In this document: one piece after another, positions 46,894-59,026 of the stretch | How the letters are laid out: every line of letters begins with the position of its first letter | How positions within the stretch are numbered: position 1 is the stretch's first letter | Source: Pyricularia pennisetigena | Lineage: Eukaryota; Ascomycota; Sordariomycetes; Magnaporthales; Pyriculariaceae | DNA: 64,000 bases | Assembly (NCBI RefSeq): GCF_004337985.1 | Contig: NC_043741.1 | Location: 5,419,445 to 5,483,444, forward strand | Direction of reading: 5' to 3' | The notes under the pieces: model-generated | Databases searched by the model: none | The model's input: only the letters and a program-made list of their open reading frames with translations | Told to the model about the DNA's origin: nothing | Position numbers and translations under genes: made by a program

Positions 46894-49411
46894 TTATTCG
46901 TCCATGACAGATGCAAACTTTTCAAGCATTTCGTTTCGGATGGCCTCGTACTGTTATTTTGAAAGGCACACGTGGTTAGCAAATATTGCAATCGAACTCT
47001 GGACACGGATGAAGAAGGAAAATAGCCTCATGGAAGCCAAACTGCATACCTTCTTGCAAATAACCTCTTCGCCTTCGGTCGGCACTTCGAACTTGAGACT
47101 CTTGAGCTTGGCCTGCAGGTCCTGAGTAGCCTCGCGCACCTTGCTCCAGCTCTGGCCCTGTGCGATCGCCTTCTGCGCCTCGTCGTGGAAACCCATCATC
47201 AGGCGCATCATCCACTCCGTCTTCCAGATGGGGCAGAACTGATCGTAGTCACTGTAGCCGTTTTGCTGCAAAAAGTCCTCCTTAAGCAGCGTAGCCATGT
47301 CAAGTGTGATTTTGTCCGGGTCCGAGAGTGCCGACTTGCCGACGAGCTGCACGACCTGGTCGAGCTCCTCTGAGTCTGAGAGCAGCTGCCTGACCTGGTC
47401 ACGCAGACGCGGGAAGTCGGGGTGCTCCTTCTCGTACCACTTCTCCAATATCATCGTGTACTTGCTGTACGAAAGAGAAGTGTTGATAGACGGGAAGTGC
47501 TTGCGCTGTGCCAGCTTCTTGTCCAGACCCCAGAAGACCTGGACAATGGACAGGGTCGACGTCGTCACGGGATCCGAGAAATCACCACCGGGCGGGCTGA
47601 CGGCACCGACGATGCTGACACTTCCGCCGCGCTCAGGTGAGCCCAAGGCGTTGACTTTGCCGGCACGCTCGTAGAAGGAAGCAAGCTTGGCAGACAGATA
47701 CGCAGGGAAACCCTGATCAGCAGGCATCTCACCAAGACGACCCGAAATTTCACGGAGAGCCTCAGCCCAGCGCGATGACGAGTCCGCCATCATGGCAACG
47801 TTCATGCCCTGGTCGCGGAAGTACTCGGCTACTGTAATTCCTGTGTAAATCGAGGCCTCACGCGCGGCCACGGGCATGTTGGATGTGTTGGCGATAAGGG
47901 TGGTGCGCTTCATGATGGGCTCTTTGCGGCCCTCGACTTCGATCTCAAGCTCGGGGAAATCCTTCAACACTTCAGCCATCTCATTGCCTCGCTCGCCTGT
48001 CGTATAAAGTCAAGTTAGTCAAAATAATCGGGCTGACGATCCTACCGAGGACTTGTCCCCATCCATGAAGAGGTAGTCGATACATACCGCATCCGACGTA
48101 GACGATAACATCACTGTTTGAGAACTTGGAGACGGACTGGGAAATGACAGTCTTGCCACAGCCGAAAGCTCCCGGAATGGCGACGGTGCCGCCCAAAACA
48201 CTGGGGAAGAGGGCGTCCAGCACCCGCTGGCCGACAAGGAAAGGGCTGTCGGCCGAGAGCTTCTCCGTCGTGGGACGCGGCACACGAACGGGCCACGTCT
48301 GCATCATACCGTACTTTGTCTTTTTGCCGTCGAACTCGACCTCAAGGATCTCGTCCACAACGGTATAGCTGCCCTTGTCGGCGATCTTGGTGATGGTTCC
48401 ACGTGCCCTGGGCGGGAACAGGATCTTGTGCACCTTGATGAAAGAGTTCTCGTAGACGGTACCCCAGACGTCTCCGCCAGAGATATGGTCACCAACCTTC
48501 ATGGTAGGGGTGAAGTCCCACTTCTTCTTGCGGTCGAGGGCGGGCGCCGCGACGCCGCGGGGAATATAGATGCTCTTCGACATCTCAGAAATCTTCTCGA
48601 GCGGACGCTGGATACCATCGTAGATGTTGTTGAGGAGACCGGGGCCAAGCTCGACTGAGAGAGGCTTTCCAGTCCGGAGGACGGGGTCGCCGACCTGCAC
48701 GCCGGCCGTCTCTTCGTAAACCTGGATTGTGGCACGGTCGCCGCTGATGCGAATGACCTCACCGACAAGCTGGTCGTGACCGACTCTGACAAGCTCGTAC
48801 ATGGCCACACCGATCATGTCTTCGGCGATGATGACGGGCCTGTGCCGTTGTCGTTGCCACAGGGGGCGGGTTGGTTAGCCGCATTTCGTCACATCCCAGC
48901 TTGGAATTGGCAGGAGCAGGTATTGTTCAGATATCAGAGAGGTTATGGTCGAAAGATTGCCGGGTCGGCATATAGTCAATTGGTCGCAACATACCCTGAT
49001 ATCGAATAAATCTTGCCTAGATACCGAACACCGAGTTAGCAAATGCGGGAGGTCAGGGTATACAGGAATGAGGGGAAGCTGTTGAACTGCACGTACCATA
49101 TTCGCCTTCCAGCTTCTCGCCATTCTGGGAAGCTTTCTGTAGGAGTTGGTTAGTTGATTGCAATCATCGTGGACCGCGTAGGAAAAACATGTATGGCCCG
49201 AGGTGTGGTTGTTGCGTGGTGGATTTGCCGCAATTGTTGTTTCTTTGAAACCTTGGCAAAGCAATCGATCGCCTTAAATGCTTTTTGAGAAACGTGCTGA
49301 CGCGCTTAAACCAACCGCACTGAAGAAAGATGCGCGCAAAAGAAGCATGACCAGTATGGCAACGGGCGGGTCGATGGTGTTGCAAAATATTTAGAAGCTT
49401 ACCGGAGGCAT
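46894..49411 (-). CDS. VMA1: V-type ATPase catalytic subunit A
   Basis: ATP-hydrolysing subunit of the V1 sector that drives proton pumping into the vacuole. Exons 49411-49403 (only ATG CCT CCG), 49136-49097, 49016-48995, 48839-48088, 47996-47050 and 46950-46894 give 608 residues (1827 nt), the expected length. The joined N-terminus reads [28 protein letters not shown] sequence (here YSISG) followed by [17 protein letters not shown]. The non-homologous region and the P-loop GAFGCGKT follow, then [10 protein letters not shown] and [24 protein letters not shown]; the last exon encodes [18 protein letters not shown]. No intein interrupts the P-loop region. Three very short 5' exons (9, 40 and 22 nt) are unusual but supported by splice sites and protein continuity. 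Upstream of the ATG the same frame stays open for 176 codons back to another ATG at 49939. Confidence 0.96.
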
Positions 49412-50956
49412 CTTGATGGAAGGGGCTGGGGAGGAAGACCGAGTGGTATTGGGCGGCGACGGCAACTCGCTCGGCAACACGTTAGGCCGAGAATCAATAG
49501 CAAAAGAAGAAAACAAGGACAGCGACGATGATGATAGCGGCGATGAGGGTAATTCAGGATCCCGCGGGGACTGTAGCTTTGGTGTTGTGGCGGGTGAACT
49601 CGGTAGTGGCTCCAGGCAAGCTTCGAGCAGTTGCAGATGCTGGAGCTCTGGTCTCTGGTTCGCAGCAGCTGTTGTTGCGTCGGCGGAGGTTCGGCGTGGC
49701 GGTGCACTGACCGATGATGTCGCGGCTGTGGCGCCAGTGGCCGAGCTATCCTCCCCGTCGTGGGGTTGGTCTTCTTGCTTGCTGAAACCTTGCCCGTTAA
49801 GCTGGCCGTCCCCCACCAAAGTTGAGTTGGACCGAGCACTAGCCTGGGCGGCTTGCTGACGAGGTTGCCCACTTCGAACTAACAACTCCACCAAGCTCGG
49901 TCGCGCTCTCAGGCGCGGCCTCAGTCCAATCTGATGCATACAAGTTTTGCGAAAATCAGGAGGGCTTTTGGTTATAGGGTATAAAATACAATATGCAAGG
50001 CGCAGAAAATTAACGATTGTGATGCTGTGTCTTGGGATAAGTGTTCGGCACGTAACTAAAGGTAGTAAGATGATTTGGTAATACAGAAGTCGGGTTTTGG
50101 GTAGTCTTGAGGGTGGTAGGCAGGGTTGTATTGACGCGCCGTAATGGTATGGCTTCCTACCTCCACCAAGGGCTAATTCAAGTAGCAGCATTGCCGTGGC
50201 ATGGATTGGGACTGGAATTTCCAGTGAGGAAACTGGGCAAGCGGGTGCTATCCCTTGATCTTCCAAGTAATGCGATGGCTTCCCGGCTTAAACGTTTACC
50301 TGGGATGCCTAGGAACCATGGGAAAATCAAAGCATTGAGACAGACAGGTACTTTCCATTTCTTTCATGCCGTGTCACTTTCTCTTGCTCCCTCTGGAGAC
50401 AACAACAACAACAACATTACTAGGAAAAATAAAAAAATAAAAAGGAAGAAAAAAAAAATTCAATATTGCTCAATGCACTGTAATATTTACCTGACCGAGA
50501 GAGATGTTGAATACTGGTCATAATCATTATCCATTAGGCTACTCTATCTAGTATATTTTGTACCGTCACAGATGATCCCCATCATCTTTATCCACAATCC
50601 AGACTCGCACATTGTATATTCCAAAGACCCCCAAACTGCGTCTCGAGTCTCTCTTCTTTTGGTTTGTATAGACCGCTACGCCCGAAACCCAAAGTCTCAG
50701 AACTTGTGTACCATATGTCCAAGGTCATAAACGTCCTTCGGTTCTGTCCTTCGAGACAGGATGTGGATGTCTTGAATAACTCTCGTGCGCCTGCCGGCCT
50801 CGTCCCGTATAATCATATAACAGTCATAAGTGATGTACATTATTGGTCGAATTTCGGACAAGGCGCTTGGTTAAGATGGCAAAAAAGTGCATTACAATCG
50901 TCAAACTCGGCCGTCAATCGTTTTCAGCTGGACAGTTGCAAAACCGCAAGACCAGC
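49412..50956. other. Intergenic region with VMA1 promoter and long open leader
   Basis: These 1.5 kb lie between VMA1 and the DUF4048-like gene, both on the minus strand. The stretch 49939-49412 is open in the VMA1 frame on the minus strand and Ser/Pro/Ala-rich. The opposite strand also has an ORF at 49413-49859. It is probably the VMA1 5' leader. No other gene was recognised. Confidence 0.5.
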
Positions 50957-52970
50957 TCACATGCTGATGAGAGTCTGCTCGTCTACGCGGGTGGAAACAG
51001 CAGCCCCCGGAGGGGTAAGGCTCCGTTCCAGTTCCTTCAAGTAGCCCGCGGCTTGTTCCTTGAGCTTGCTTGGTGTCAGACGGTTGAGAGCGGGCCATGG
51101 CAGCTCCTCAAGCTTGCGTGGCTCAGATTGCTTCCTGTGAATAGAGTAAAGTGAGCTAGGCAAACCCTTTTTTTTTTCTGTATATAAAAAGACAAGAACT
51201 GGACCCGAAATTTGCGGTGAAGACTTACAAAGGCTCGTTCTCATCAAGCTTCTCTGGAATAGTGTCGCCGGTAACCGTGCTACCACTCCACCGAGGGGAC
51301 TTGTTTGCAGTAATACTAGGGCTCTCCCAGTTGAGCCAGTCGGCGTCATCCAGCGAGTCCATTGATAACGGAGTCCACGAGAACCGCTTGGCTTGCTTGT
51401 CGTTCTTTGACAGAGTACGCTGGTGGCTGTTACCATTGGAAGCTTCTCCCTCCAACGGATTGGTGAATCTGGACGCAGGGCTTGGGGTTCCGACTTCCTC
51501 AAATGCTCTAGCCACATGAGTCCTCGTCGAATGTGCAGATGCACGTATGGTTTCCTGGTCAAAGTGCTCATCGGAGATCGAGGTAGATGTTCCGAGGGTG
51601 GATGACTGACGTTTGTGTCTGGCATTACCCTCAAAACCACGCCTCAACTGTGGACCGCCGTGGATCGGCTCATCGCCCACGGTTGCCTGTCGCAAGTCTT
51701 CGACGAACGTCCAAAGCCCCGTTCGGAAGTCCTCGGCTATTTGCTTGACACCACTTGCAGCCTGCTGGTGGACAGTACGAGGAGCCCAAGACGCGCGTTT
51801 TGACAGCTGAGCCGGCGTAATAGGCGCATACCGTACAATATTGGCGAATTGCTCATCAAGCTCCTTGGACGAGGTCTTGAGATCATCCACTAGAGGATCC
51901 TCATGCACGCGGAAATCTCCACCGCTATCTGATTTTGTTGGCGACAGCAGCGACAACTGTCGCGTGTGACCACCCGGGAAAACTCTCCGACGTGATTGGC
52001 CGGGAGTTCCTGGTGTTCCTGGCGTTCCTGGAGCACTTTGCTGCCCAGCAAGCAGAGCCTTACGCCTCTCGACTTCTGCGTTCCGCCTCGCGCTGACATC
52101 CTCCTTCTCCGAGAGCAAAGCGTTGTTCAGGCTTGTTGGTGTTACTATGCGCAGTGGACGTGAGGCTCTGGCTTCTTGTCGCTTCTTGTGAGCCTCATGG
52201 TGTTCAAACTGGCGCTTGAGCCTCTGTAAGTCTTTTTCTGCCCGCTGAAGCTCTTCCCTTAGTTCTAGCACACGGCGTTCCTGGGCGGCGATCGCCGTGA
52301 TGAACCCGCCCGAATCTGACGGTGATTGCACAAGAGGTGTCTCGGCGGGAGTGGGAGTGGCGGATGAAGCTAGAGTCGGACGAGTCGGGCTGGCAGTAGG
52401 CAGGGCGATAGGGATTGGCAGGGTCAACGATAGTCTGTGGTGAGCGGTTGACGAGTTTGACCGACATGAGCGGACAGAACGTATTTCCAATTCCTCCTCG
52501 GTGCACCCAGAGGACACCCGAGACCGGGCAGCATGCGGCGTGATTACCTCGGATGCTCCAGTGGATGGTCGTTCGGGCTTGCTGATCTCCGATGCCTCTG
52601 TTATAGTGGCGGAAGGACCAAGATGAGGGGGGTCCTCCATGACCATCGGCGCAAACAAGGCCTCTCCGACACCTCTCTCGTTCTCAAACTTGGCCCGCGG
52701 CCTCTTGTACGTAGCCCTTGAACGCGCAAACGACTGCGAGACGTGATGCAAAAACTCAGGGTTGAAAGCCAGGCTCGATGCCCTGCGGCGCTTCCCTTTC
52801 CCTGGGGGACTGGAGGGAGCGCTGTTGCTGCGACGAGAGCGGGACTTGAAAGGAGTGGGCAGAACTCTTCTGGTAGCGATGTAGGCCCTTAGAAGATTCA
52901 ATTGGTTTTCATTTAAAAGAATGTTGGAGCACGCCGATAGAAAGCAAAGTCGGAGCAGAAAGATGGTCAT
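50957..52970 (-). CDS. DUF4048-like uncharacterised protein
   Basis: Fungal-specific protein of unknown function. Proposed exons 52970-51229 and 51134-50957 give 639 residues; the 94-bp intron (GTAAGT..CAG) joins LDENEPL to KQSEPRKLEELPWPALNRL. The N-terminus is uncertain: ATG 52970 precedes LLNENQLNLLRAYIATRRVL, but the open frame continues upstream without another ATG, and an extra intron near the start is possible. Residues about 225-275 form a coiled coil (QERRVLELREELQRAEKDLQ). A GTP repeat (PGTPGTPGTPG) follows, and the block TGLWTFVEDLRQATVGDEP near 410 is the best conserved-looking segment and the reason for the DUF4048 suggestion (from memory, not searched). The remainder is Ser/Thr/Pro-rich with many potential phosphosites and ends TRVDEQTLISM. 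Confidence 0.75.
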
Positions 52971-55145
52971 GAAGAAGGCGGAGGAGGGTTGGAGAATAAA
53001 GCAAAGAAAAAAAAAATAAAGATCAGGGACGAGTGGCCATGGGAGAAGAAGACTCCTTGGCTGGCACCCCTGATAGTTGTAAGATAAGCAGAAGCACGGC
53101 TTTTGTTTGTATTTTTTGTTGGCTTGCTCAGACGGGGTAAGGGGAATGGGAGATTGCAACTGATGAAAAGAGAATGCAAGAAAAAAAAGAGAGGCGAAAT
53201 GAGCGGTTCTGCAAAAGGAGTCGCTACAACCGGGCAGCGAGCGATATTGCGGTCGTTGGTGGAGCGGGAACTGGGGGAACTGGGCAAATTGGGGGGGTGA
53301 ATTTCGTCCGACTCGCCAACGAGTTAGATTTCCTCTCTGGCAGGAAATGAATAGACTCAAAGACAATCCTGCACAATCCAATATCCAAGTCAATAGCTCA
53401 GGGTTCGACTTAAGTATCCTCGTGCTTGTTGTTAGTCCTCATTTCCAGCACCCCAGCAAAGGCTCCACACGGCCACCACGGCAACACGGTACAGAACAGG
53501 GGCCTTGTAAATTGTGGCGCGCTGCTTTGCTCAGCTGTTTACTTATGGATGCAACTGCCTGGGACTATTATTCTGCTCGGCGTGTTGCGGCGAATCCAAT
53601 CCCGGCACTCAACTTTCGCGGGGCAGCCGCAATATAAACGGCCGGGTCTCCGAGGGGTTCTGTGATATCTATGGCCAAAACTGGTGGTGAATTGGTCTGG
53701 TTGTTGATGCTGGAACGGTCTAATCGTCAAGGGCATCCCAGATTTGGGGGCGCCACTCTGGGGGGGACAAACTGCTCTTTCTAGAATTATAAACATGCCC
53801 AGGCTCCGCAAACAAAATGAACAGTGCATCACGCACGGTCAATGTTTCCACAGCAATGGATCGAGCTGGTCACCGAATGATGGCATTATCACTCTTGACA
53901 CGACCGATCAGATCCGTCAGGTCAAGTCTGCGACCCGAGCGTTTGCAGTAGGTGAAATCACGCGTCATAAACTGATGACATCAAGATCTCGAAGTTCTCA
54001 AGATTTGAAGCTTTGTGCGTCTTTTTTTTTTTTTCCTGCCGTGCTCGGATGTTATTTTCAGACCCTGAATTCGATTTAGGCCGTTCTCCAGTTGTCTGCA
54101 TCGCTTGGCAAATTTCTTCACCCAGTCCATGCATGTTCCTGCAGGTACATGTGGGGCTCGTAAATTTGTAAATGCAGAGCATGGTCCAGAATACCGTATG
54201 AATAGTATCTGCAGATATGACATGCCCACACCTTGTTCAGTTTTGTTTACTAGCTCTGGATGGCAAGTGTTCAGATCTGCGACCATTGCAGAAGAAACAA
54301 TACTTTTCATCAGCCCCATGAAGGACCAGCTGCAAAATAAAAAACTGACTTGGCTTCCATGATAACTGCCAACCTAGGCTGATGAGGGAGATATACATAG
54401 CAAAGTCTAGTGCGGTAGGGATAATTGAGGGATTCTTGACCGTGTCCCTACCTTACGAACCTACCTCTCTCTATTCTGATAAAACCAAGTTTTCGGCAGT
54501 CATTCGGTCATTCGCTCCAAGGTAAGTACCTGGTTGTCTCAGAATCGAGTGTTGGCCCCAAAGCCTTCGCTGCTTGTGGTTTTTTTTCCGATAGATCCAA
54601 ATATATATTTTTGCTTTCGTGGATCACCTTGCTTGTTGAAGATGTCATCCTCCATGCAATGGAAGCAACATGATGTAAATTGTAGTCATGGGCGAAAGTC
54701 AGGGTCAGATGGCAGGAATCTAAAGTTGTAGTTTATTCTTGTGAACTCGCCTTGATGAGTAAGCCAGCTATGACGTTAAAGCAACGATGAGATTCAAAAT
54801 TGTGAATCGCATTTCTGTCCTTGACCAATAGTCACATAGGTAGTGAGGGGGTAAGAGACCATAACGCCTCGATCATGGAAATATCTATCTCTGGGTACCT
54901 ACCTGCAATAAGCCATGTAATCTACAATGGATTATGTGTCTATTCAGCAGAATATTAATTAGATAGCGTTAGTCTAAACAAAATGCGACACCAGTTGCGT
55001 AAATCCCTGATTGCTGTGATAAAGAATCGACTGATTGTTAATCTGGCCTTTGTTTGGCTTGCGCATCCAGGGATTATCAAATCACAATTGAGGTAGCCCA
55101 ATTACTTCAGTCGATGGAATTCTATCAAGATCATGCCAGCTGAAA
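52971..55145. promoter_or_regulatory. Divergent promoter region, DUF4048-like gene / checkpoint mediator
   Basis: These 2.2 kb have no recognised gene. Part next to 52970 is open in the DUF4048-like frame and probably forms a leader. AT-rich sequence with TACCTA motifs lies at about 54440-54910. No RNA gene or mobile element was found. Confidence 0.5.
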
Positions 55146-58100
55146 ATGGCAACAGACTCTCATACGATGGCTGATGGAAACACAAAAGCAAAGTTCAAGG
55201 TAAGTCCACGATCGAAATTCGCCCGGCCTCGGCGCCGGTCCTAGCCAGAAGCCCAGCGTGTGGAGTTTCTGCCCAGCAACGGAATGCTGCCGCTACAAGG
55301 GTGGCACCGACATTTTGCTGATTTTCGCTTTATGGTTTACCGTTTTGCTAACTCCACTATCAGACGCGTCAAGACGCGGTTTTTGCGACGTCACTTTCAG
55401 ATTCTGCCCCATTGGCTTTATCTTCGTCCGAACCCAACGACAATCACGACCTCGTACAGTGCCCAGTGAAAACAAACCGTTCTGCCTTGAATGTAACCGA
55501 TGCACTTTTGTATGAATCCACTGAGGCAGCGGTCGGTGATGCTGAAGTTGCGGCGGGGTTCTCCGCATCACAAGCCCAGAACCCACGCCAGACCCCGGCG
55601 ACACGACACAAGATGAGCTGTGGCACTCAGTCGACGACGCAGAATAATGAGGACCGTAGCAGCTATGATAAATACCGGGCCATAGACTACTCCTCTCACC
55701 CTCCTCTCGACAACCCCCAAGATGCCGACGATGCAAGCCCACTCCTGTCAACCGCCCCCCTTGACAGCCCGCCTCCGTCATTACCAGAAGAAGACGACGA
55801 TGACACTGGTGGCGTGCTGTTTCGCCTGAGCCAGACAGATGGAGGAGAAACCCAGATGTCTGTGGATAACGGGCCAGCCGCAGCTGACGCCGCCGAATCC
55901 CAAAACTATTTCCAGCGAGCGATTCCCATGATGTTGCCGCCCGAAACCCCCGCCAACGCGAACCCCTTTGCTGGAAAAGGCCAGGGAACCCTCCTTCCCG
56001 GATCGGAAATGTTCAGACATACACAGTTCTCGGCTGCTGCTAGAGCTGGCCTCAGTCCTACATCATCTCGGCCCTCTCCCAACATGTTCGCACATAACTC
56101 CATTTCGCCAAACTTTGTCGACGCATCTCCTCTTCAGGCTCGCGGCGCCCGTCACTCCCCGCCCGCCCCGACATCAAGCCCTCAGCCGCTCACTGGCAGA
56201 TCATCTTGTACTTCAGATATTGGGGATGATTTAGTTCCTCAGTACGGGCTTTGTTCTGAAGTGACAGAAATCCCAGAGTCCCCTCAGCCAAAATCCCACC
56301 GCGGACGGCGTGTCCTCACGAGACCTGTCGGTCAATATGAGCCCATGAAGGACTCGCAAGAGAGACGAGAACGAGCGGAGCATAGACCTGATCGAAAGTC
56401 TGACCCTGATTGGAGCGACGACGATTTCGTGTCTGGCCGAATCCGATCCAGGAGAGTCGCCGGCATCCAAGCACTGAAGTCAACAGCCTTGAACCGAAAA
56501 AATCCTAGGGAAGATGAGGTGGAGGTCCCCTCTACAAACAAGAAGAAGCGCTCTACGTCCGGGGACTTAGAGAGATATCCTGCTGAACGCCGTGCGAAAG
56601 GTGCTTGCTCGGATGAAAGCACTCAAGATCTGAGTACCCCTGGCGCTCATAGCGTGACGGACTCACAAGAGCAGGTCCCCACGGAAGCCAACACATCCAG
56701 TCGTGAGGCAATACCAGAAACAAGTCCTCCTCGTGTAGCCTCAGGGCGTCAAGGTCGTTCACCAGCGGCAGAGAACTCGGTGGATCAGTCATATTCCCAG
56801 CTACCCAGCGAACTAGCCATAACTGCAAGCATAAGTGCGCCGTCCACGAAGGCAAAGTCCTCGTTCATACCTGCCAGCACAGTCCCAGCTTCTGCAGTTT
56901 CAACGCCCGAGACTGGCATGAATACAAGACCAAGGAAACGTCGCGAAAAATCAACCCCTTTAATACCACTTAGCAGTTCCGCCGGCACACTCGATCTTCC
57001 TCGGAGAGATCATAGTCCAGGACAACAAGAGCACTTGGATGAACAGGGGTCTCCCGCGAGTTCCCCCGCGACAGTAAACCCTCAAAACACCATGTCAGAC
57101 CTAAGCAGCCTTGGGACAACACCAGGACAATCCAATGAAACGACGCCCGCAACAGAAGACTCTGTTGCTCCTGGTGGAGTCGAGGCTGATCCCAGGATTG
57201 AATCCTCGCCAGCCGATGTCAAATCGCGTCGGCGTGTTTTGACAAAGACGTGCTCAAGTAAACCTACGAATGCAAGCCGTTCAACCCGAACAAGTCGAAA
57301 ATCAGGCATTCGATCCCCAACATCCTCGCTGGACGAGCTTGCTGGATCGCCCGCATTTGCACAGGCTCCGGGACACAATCTGCGTGCTTCTCGTCTGGGG
57401 AGAACCAGCGTTAGCACGACTTTCGAACGTGCACCCACTAGTACGCCGATCAGGGGTCCCAAGATATTTGACTCAATGGTTTTTGCGATCTCCTTTTCAT
57501 CAAAGAAACCGCGCGATGGAGTTGAGTACAACGGAATCACAGAGCAAGTATCAACCATCGAGAAGAAAATCCAACAAGCGGGCGGCAGAGTTCTCAATAA
57601 TGGCTTTGATGAGCTCTTCGAGTCGCAACCGGTCCAGAACGCCATAGCGGAATCCGAGGAGGATGAAACATCTCCGGCGGATTCAGATCTCAGACTAACA
57701 CCTACTGCGCGCTCGACTGGTTTCACAGCCCTCATTGCGGACAGTCATCATCGCAAATCAAAGTATATGCAGGCCCTTGCTCTTGGTCTACCATGTCTCT
57801 CGGCCCGGTGGGTGACAACTTGTATCGCAAAGGGAAAGGTTGTTGACTGGGAGCCCTACCTATTATGTGCCGGTCAGTCTTCCTTCCTGGGAGATGCATA
57901 CCGATCCAGAAATTTGCTACCATATGATGCCGTCACGGCAAAACTACAAGATGTGGTACAGAGACGATCCCGTCTGCTGGCCGACAGCAAAATTCTGATT
58001 GTGATGAAGAAATCGGAAGAGGTCAAGAAAATGGCCTACATTTTTCTCGCAAGAGCTCTGGGTGCATCCGTTTCACGCGTCTTCACGGCAGATGAGGCAC

Positions 58101-58378
58101 GTGAGAGTCTCCGGGATGCCCAAGATCGTGGAACCCCATATGACTGGGTTTATGTCGGCAAGAAGTCCATCACAGATCAACTGTTTGAGGAGACCCCGGA
58201 AGCCATCTTTCCCATGCTTAAAAAGGGCAAAAAGCGCAAGAGAACCTCTGCCACAGACATTTCTGCGAATCCATCCGCCGCCCCGCCGCCCAAGAGGATC
58301 CGCACACTGAGCGATGAGCTTGTCGTCCAGAGCTTAATTCTCGGCAGACTCATAGAATCAGAGGAGATGGAGGAGTGA
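55146..58378 (+). CDS. DNA-damage checkpoint mediator, Rad9/Crb2/53BP1-type BRCT protein
   Basis: Nuclear adaptor that links ATR/ATM-type kinases to the effector kinases Rad53/Chk1. Exons 55146-55199 (MATDSHTMADGNTKAKFK) and 55364-58378 give 1022 residues; the 164-bp intron has a TGCTAACT branch site and both ends are in phase 0. The long exon has no ATG near its 5' end, which supports the added first exon. Residues 1-700 are Ser/Pro/Thr-rich with scattered SQ/TQ sites (LSQTDGG, KDSQERR, DESTQDLS, TDSQEQ), kinase targets typical of mediators. Tandem BRCT domains occupy about 720-870 (IFDSMVFAISFSSKK, CLSARWVTTCIAKGKVVDWEPYLL) and 885-960 (SKILIVMKKSEE, YDWVYVGKKS). A basic segment KKGKKRKRTS follows. 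I could not see the Tudor domain that Crb2 and yeast Rad9 carry before the BRCTs. Assignment rests on architecture; a BRC1/Rtt107-like protein is less likely. Confidence 0.85.
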
Positions 58379-59026
58379 TATCGTTGTGGTTCGTTGGCAA
58401 GTCTAGTATCCTATGCGGCTTGTCGATATGAAAGACAATGGAAAAGCAAGTTTGATCGTTATTCGTCCAATCGTTTCTACTGCATATTATGGTGTTCATT
58501 TTGGCTTCTACATGTCCATTTGGTTGGTTTCCGCAATAGATGGCGCCTGGATGGTTTTTTGTCGTTCGACTTTTTGTCTATATGCACCGAGTAGCACTAT
58601 CTACCTATAGAAAGTCCAGCTGGCCTCATTCGAATGCCGGTCTAATGTCCGGCAGTAACAATATGATACAACTGAGTAATACGCACGGTGCAGAAGGGGC
58701 CGGATAGCAAAAGGATGTCATTCAGCATTTGCTGAGAAAGTGCAGCAGGAACGGGAAGATGCTGGAATTGGGTACAGCTCTTGTATATGGCGAGGTAAGA
58801 AAATGTTTCCAAGCGCAATTTAAGGGTTTAAACATATCCGACCAAAAAAGATACATAAGCGGAATATTATCTAATATCAAAGTTCAAAAGAAACATAAGG
58901 AAGTTACTATGGACAGGCCAGGGCGTCAACCCCGTTTCCAAGCTAAGTTGTCGCAAGCATGTTGCTTGCATATCAAATGAAATCATGTTATCTTCCGTTT
59001 TTTTTTTTTTTTTTATGCCAGACTTT
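58379..59026. other. Convergent 3' flanks, checkpoint mediator / CCCH protein
   Basis: These 648 bp hold two 3' untranslated regions, with a T-rich run at 58998-59014. No gene was seen. Confidence 0.55.

Noticed and set aside
47050..48839. Intein in VMA1, as in the budding yeast gene
   Set aside because: The P-loop region is continuous and the spliced length of 608 residues leaves no room for an intein.
49413..49859. 148-codon plus-strand ORF next to VMA1
   Set aside because: Gly/Ser/Val-rich shadow of the Ser/Pro-rich open leader on the minus strand.
52971..53393. 141-codon upstream extension of the DUF4048-like protein
   Set aside because: The frame begins with TTG, has no ATG before 52970, and its translation is Phe/Leu/Ser-rich leader-like sequence.
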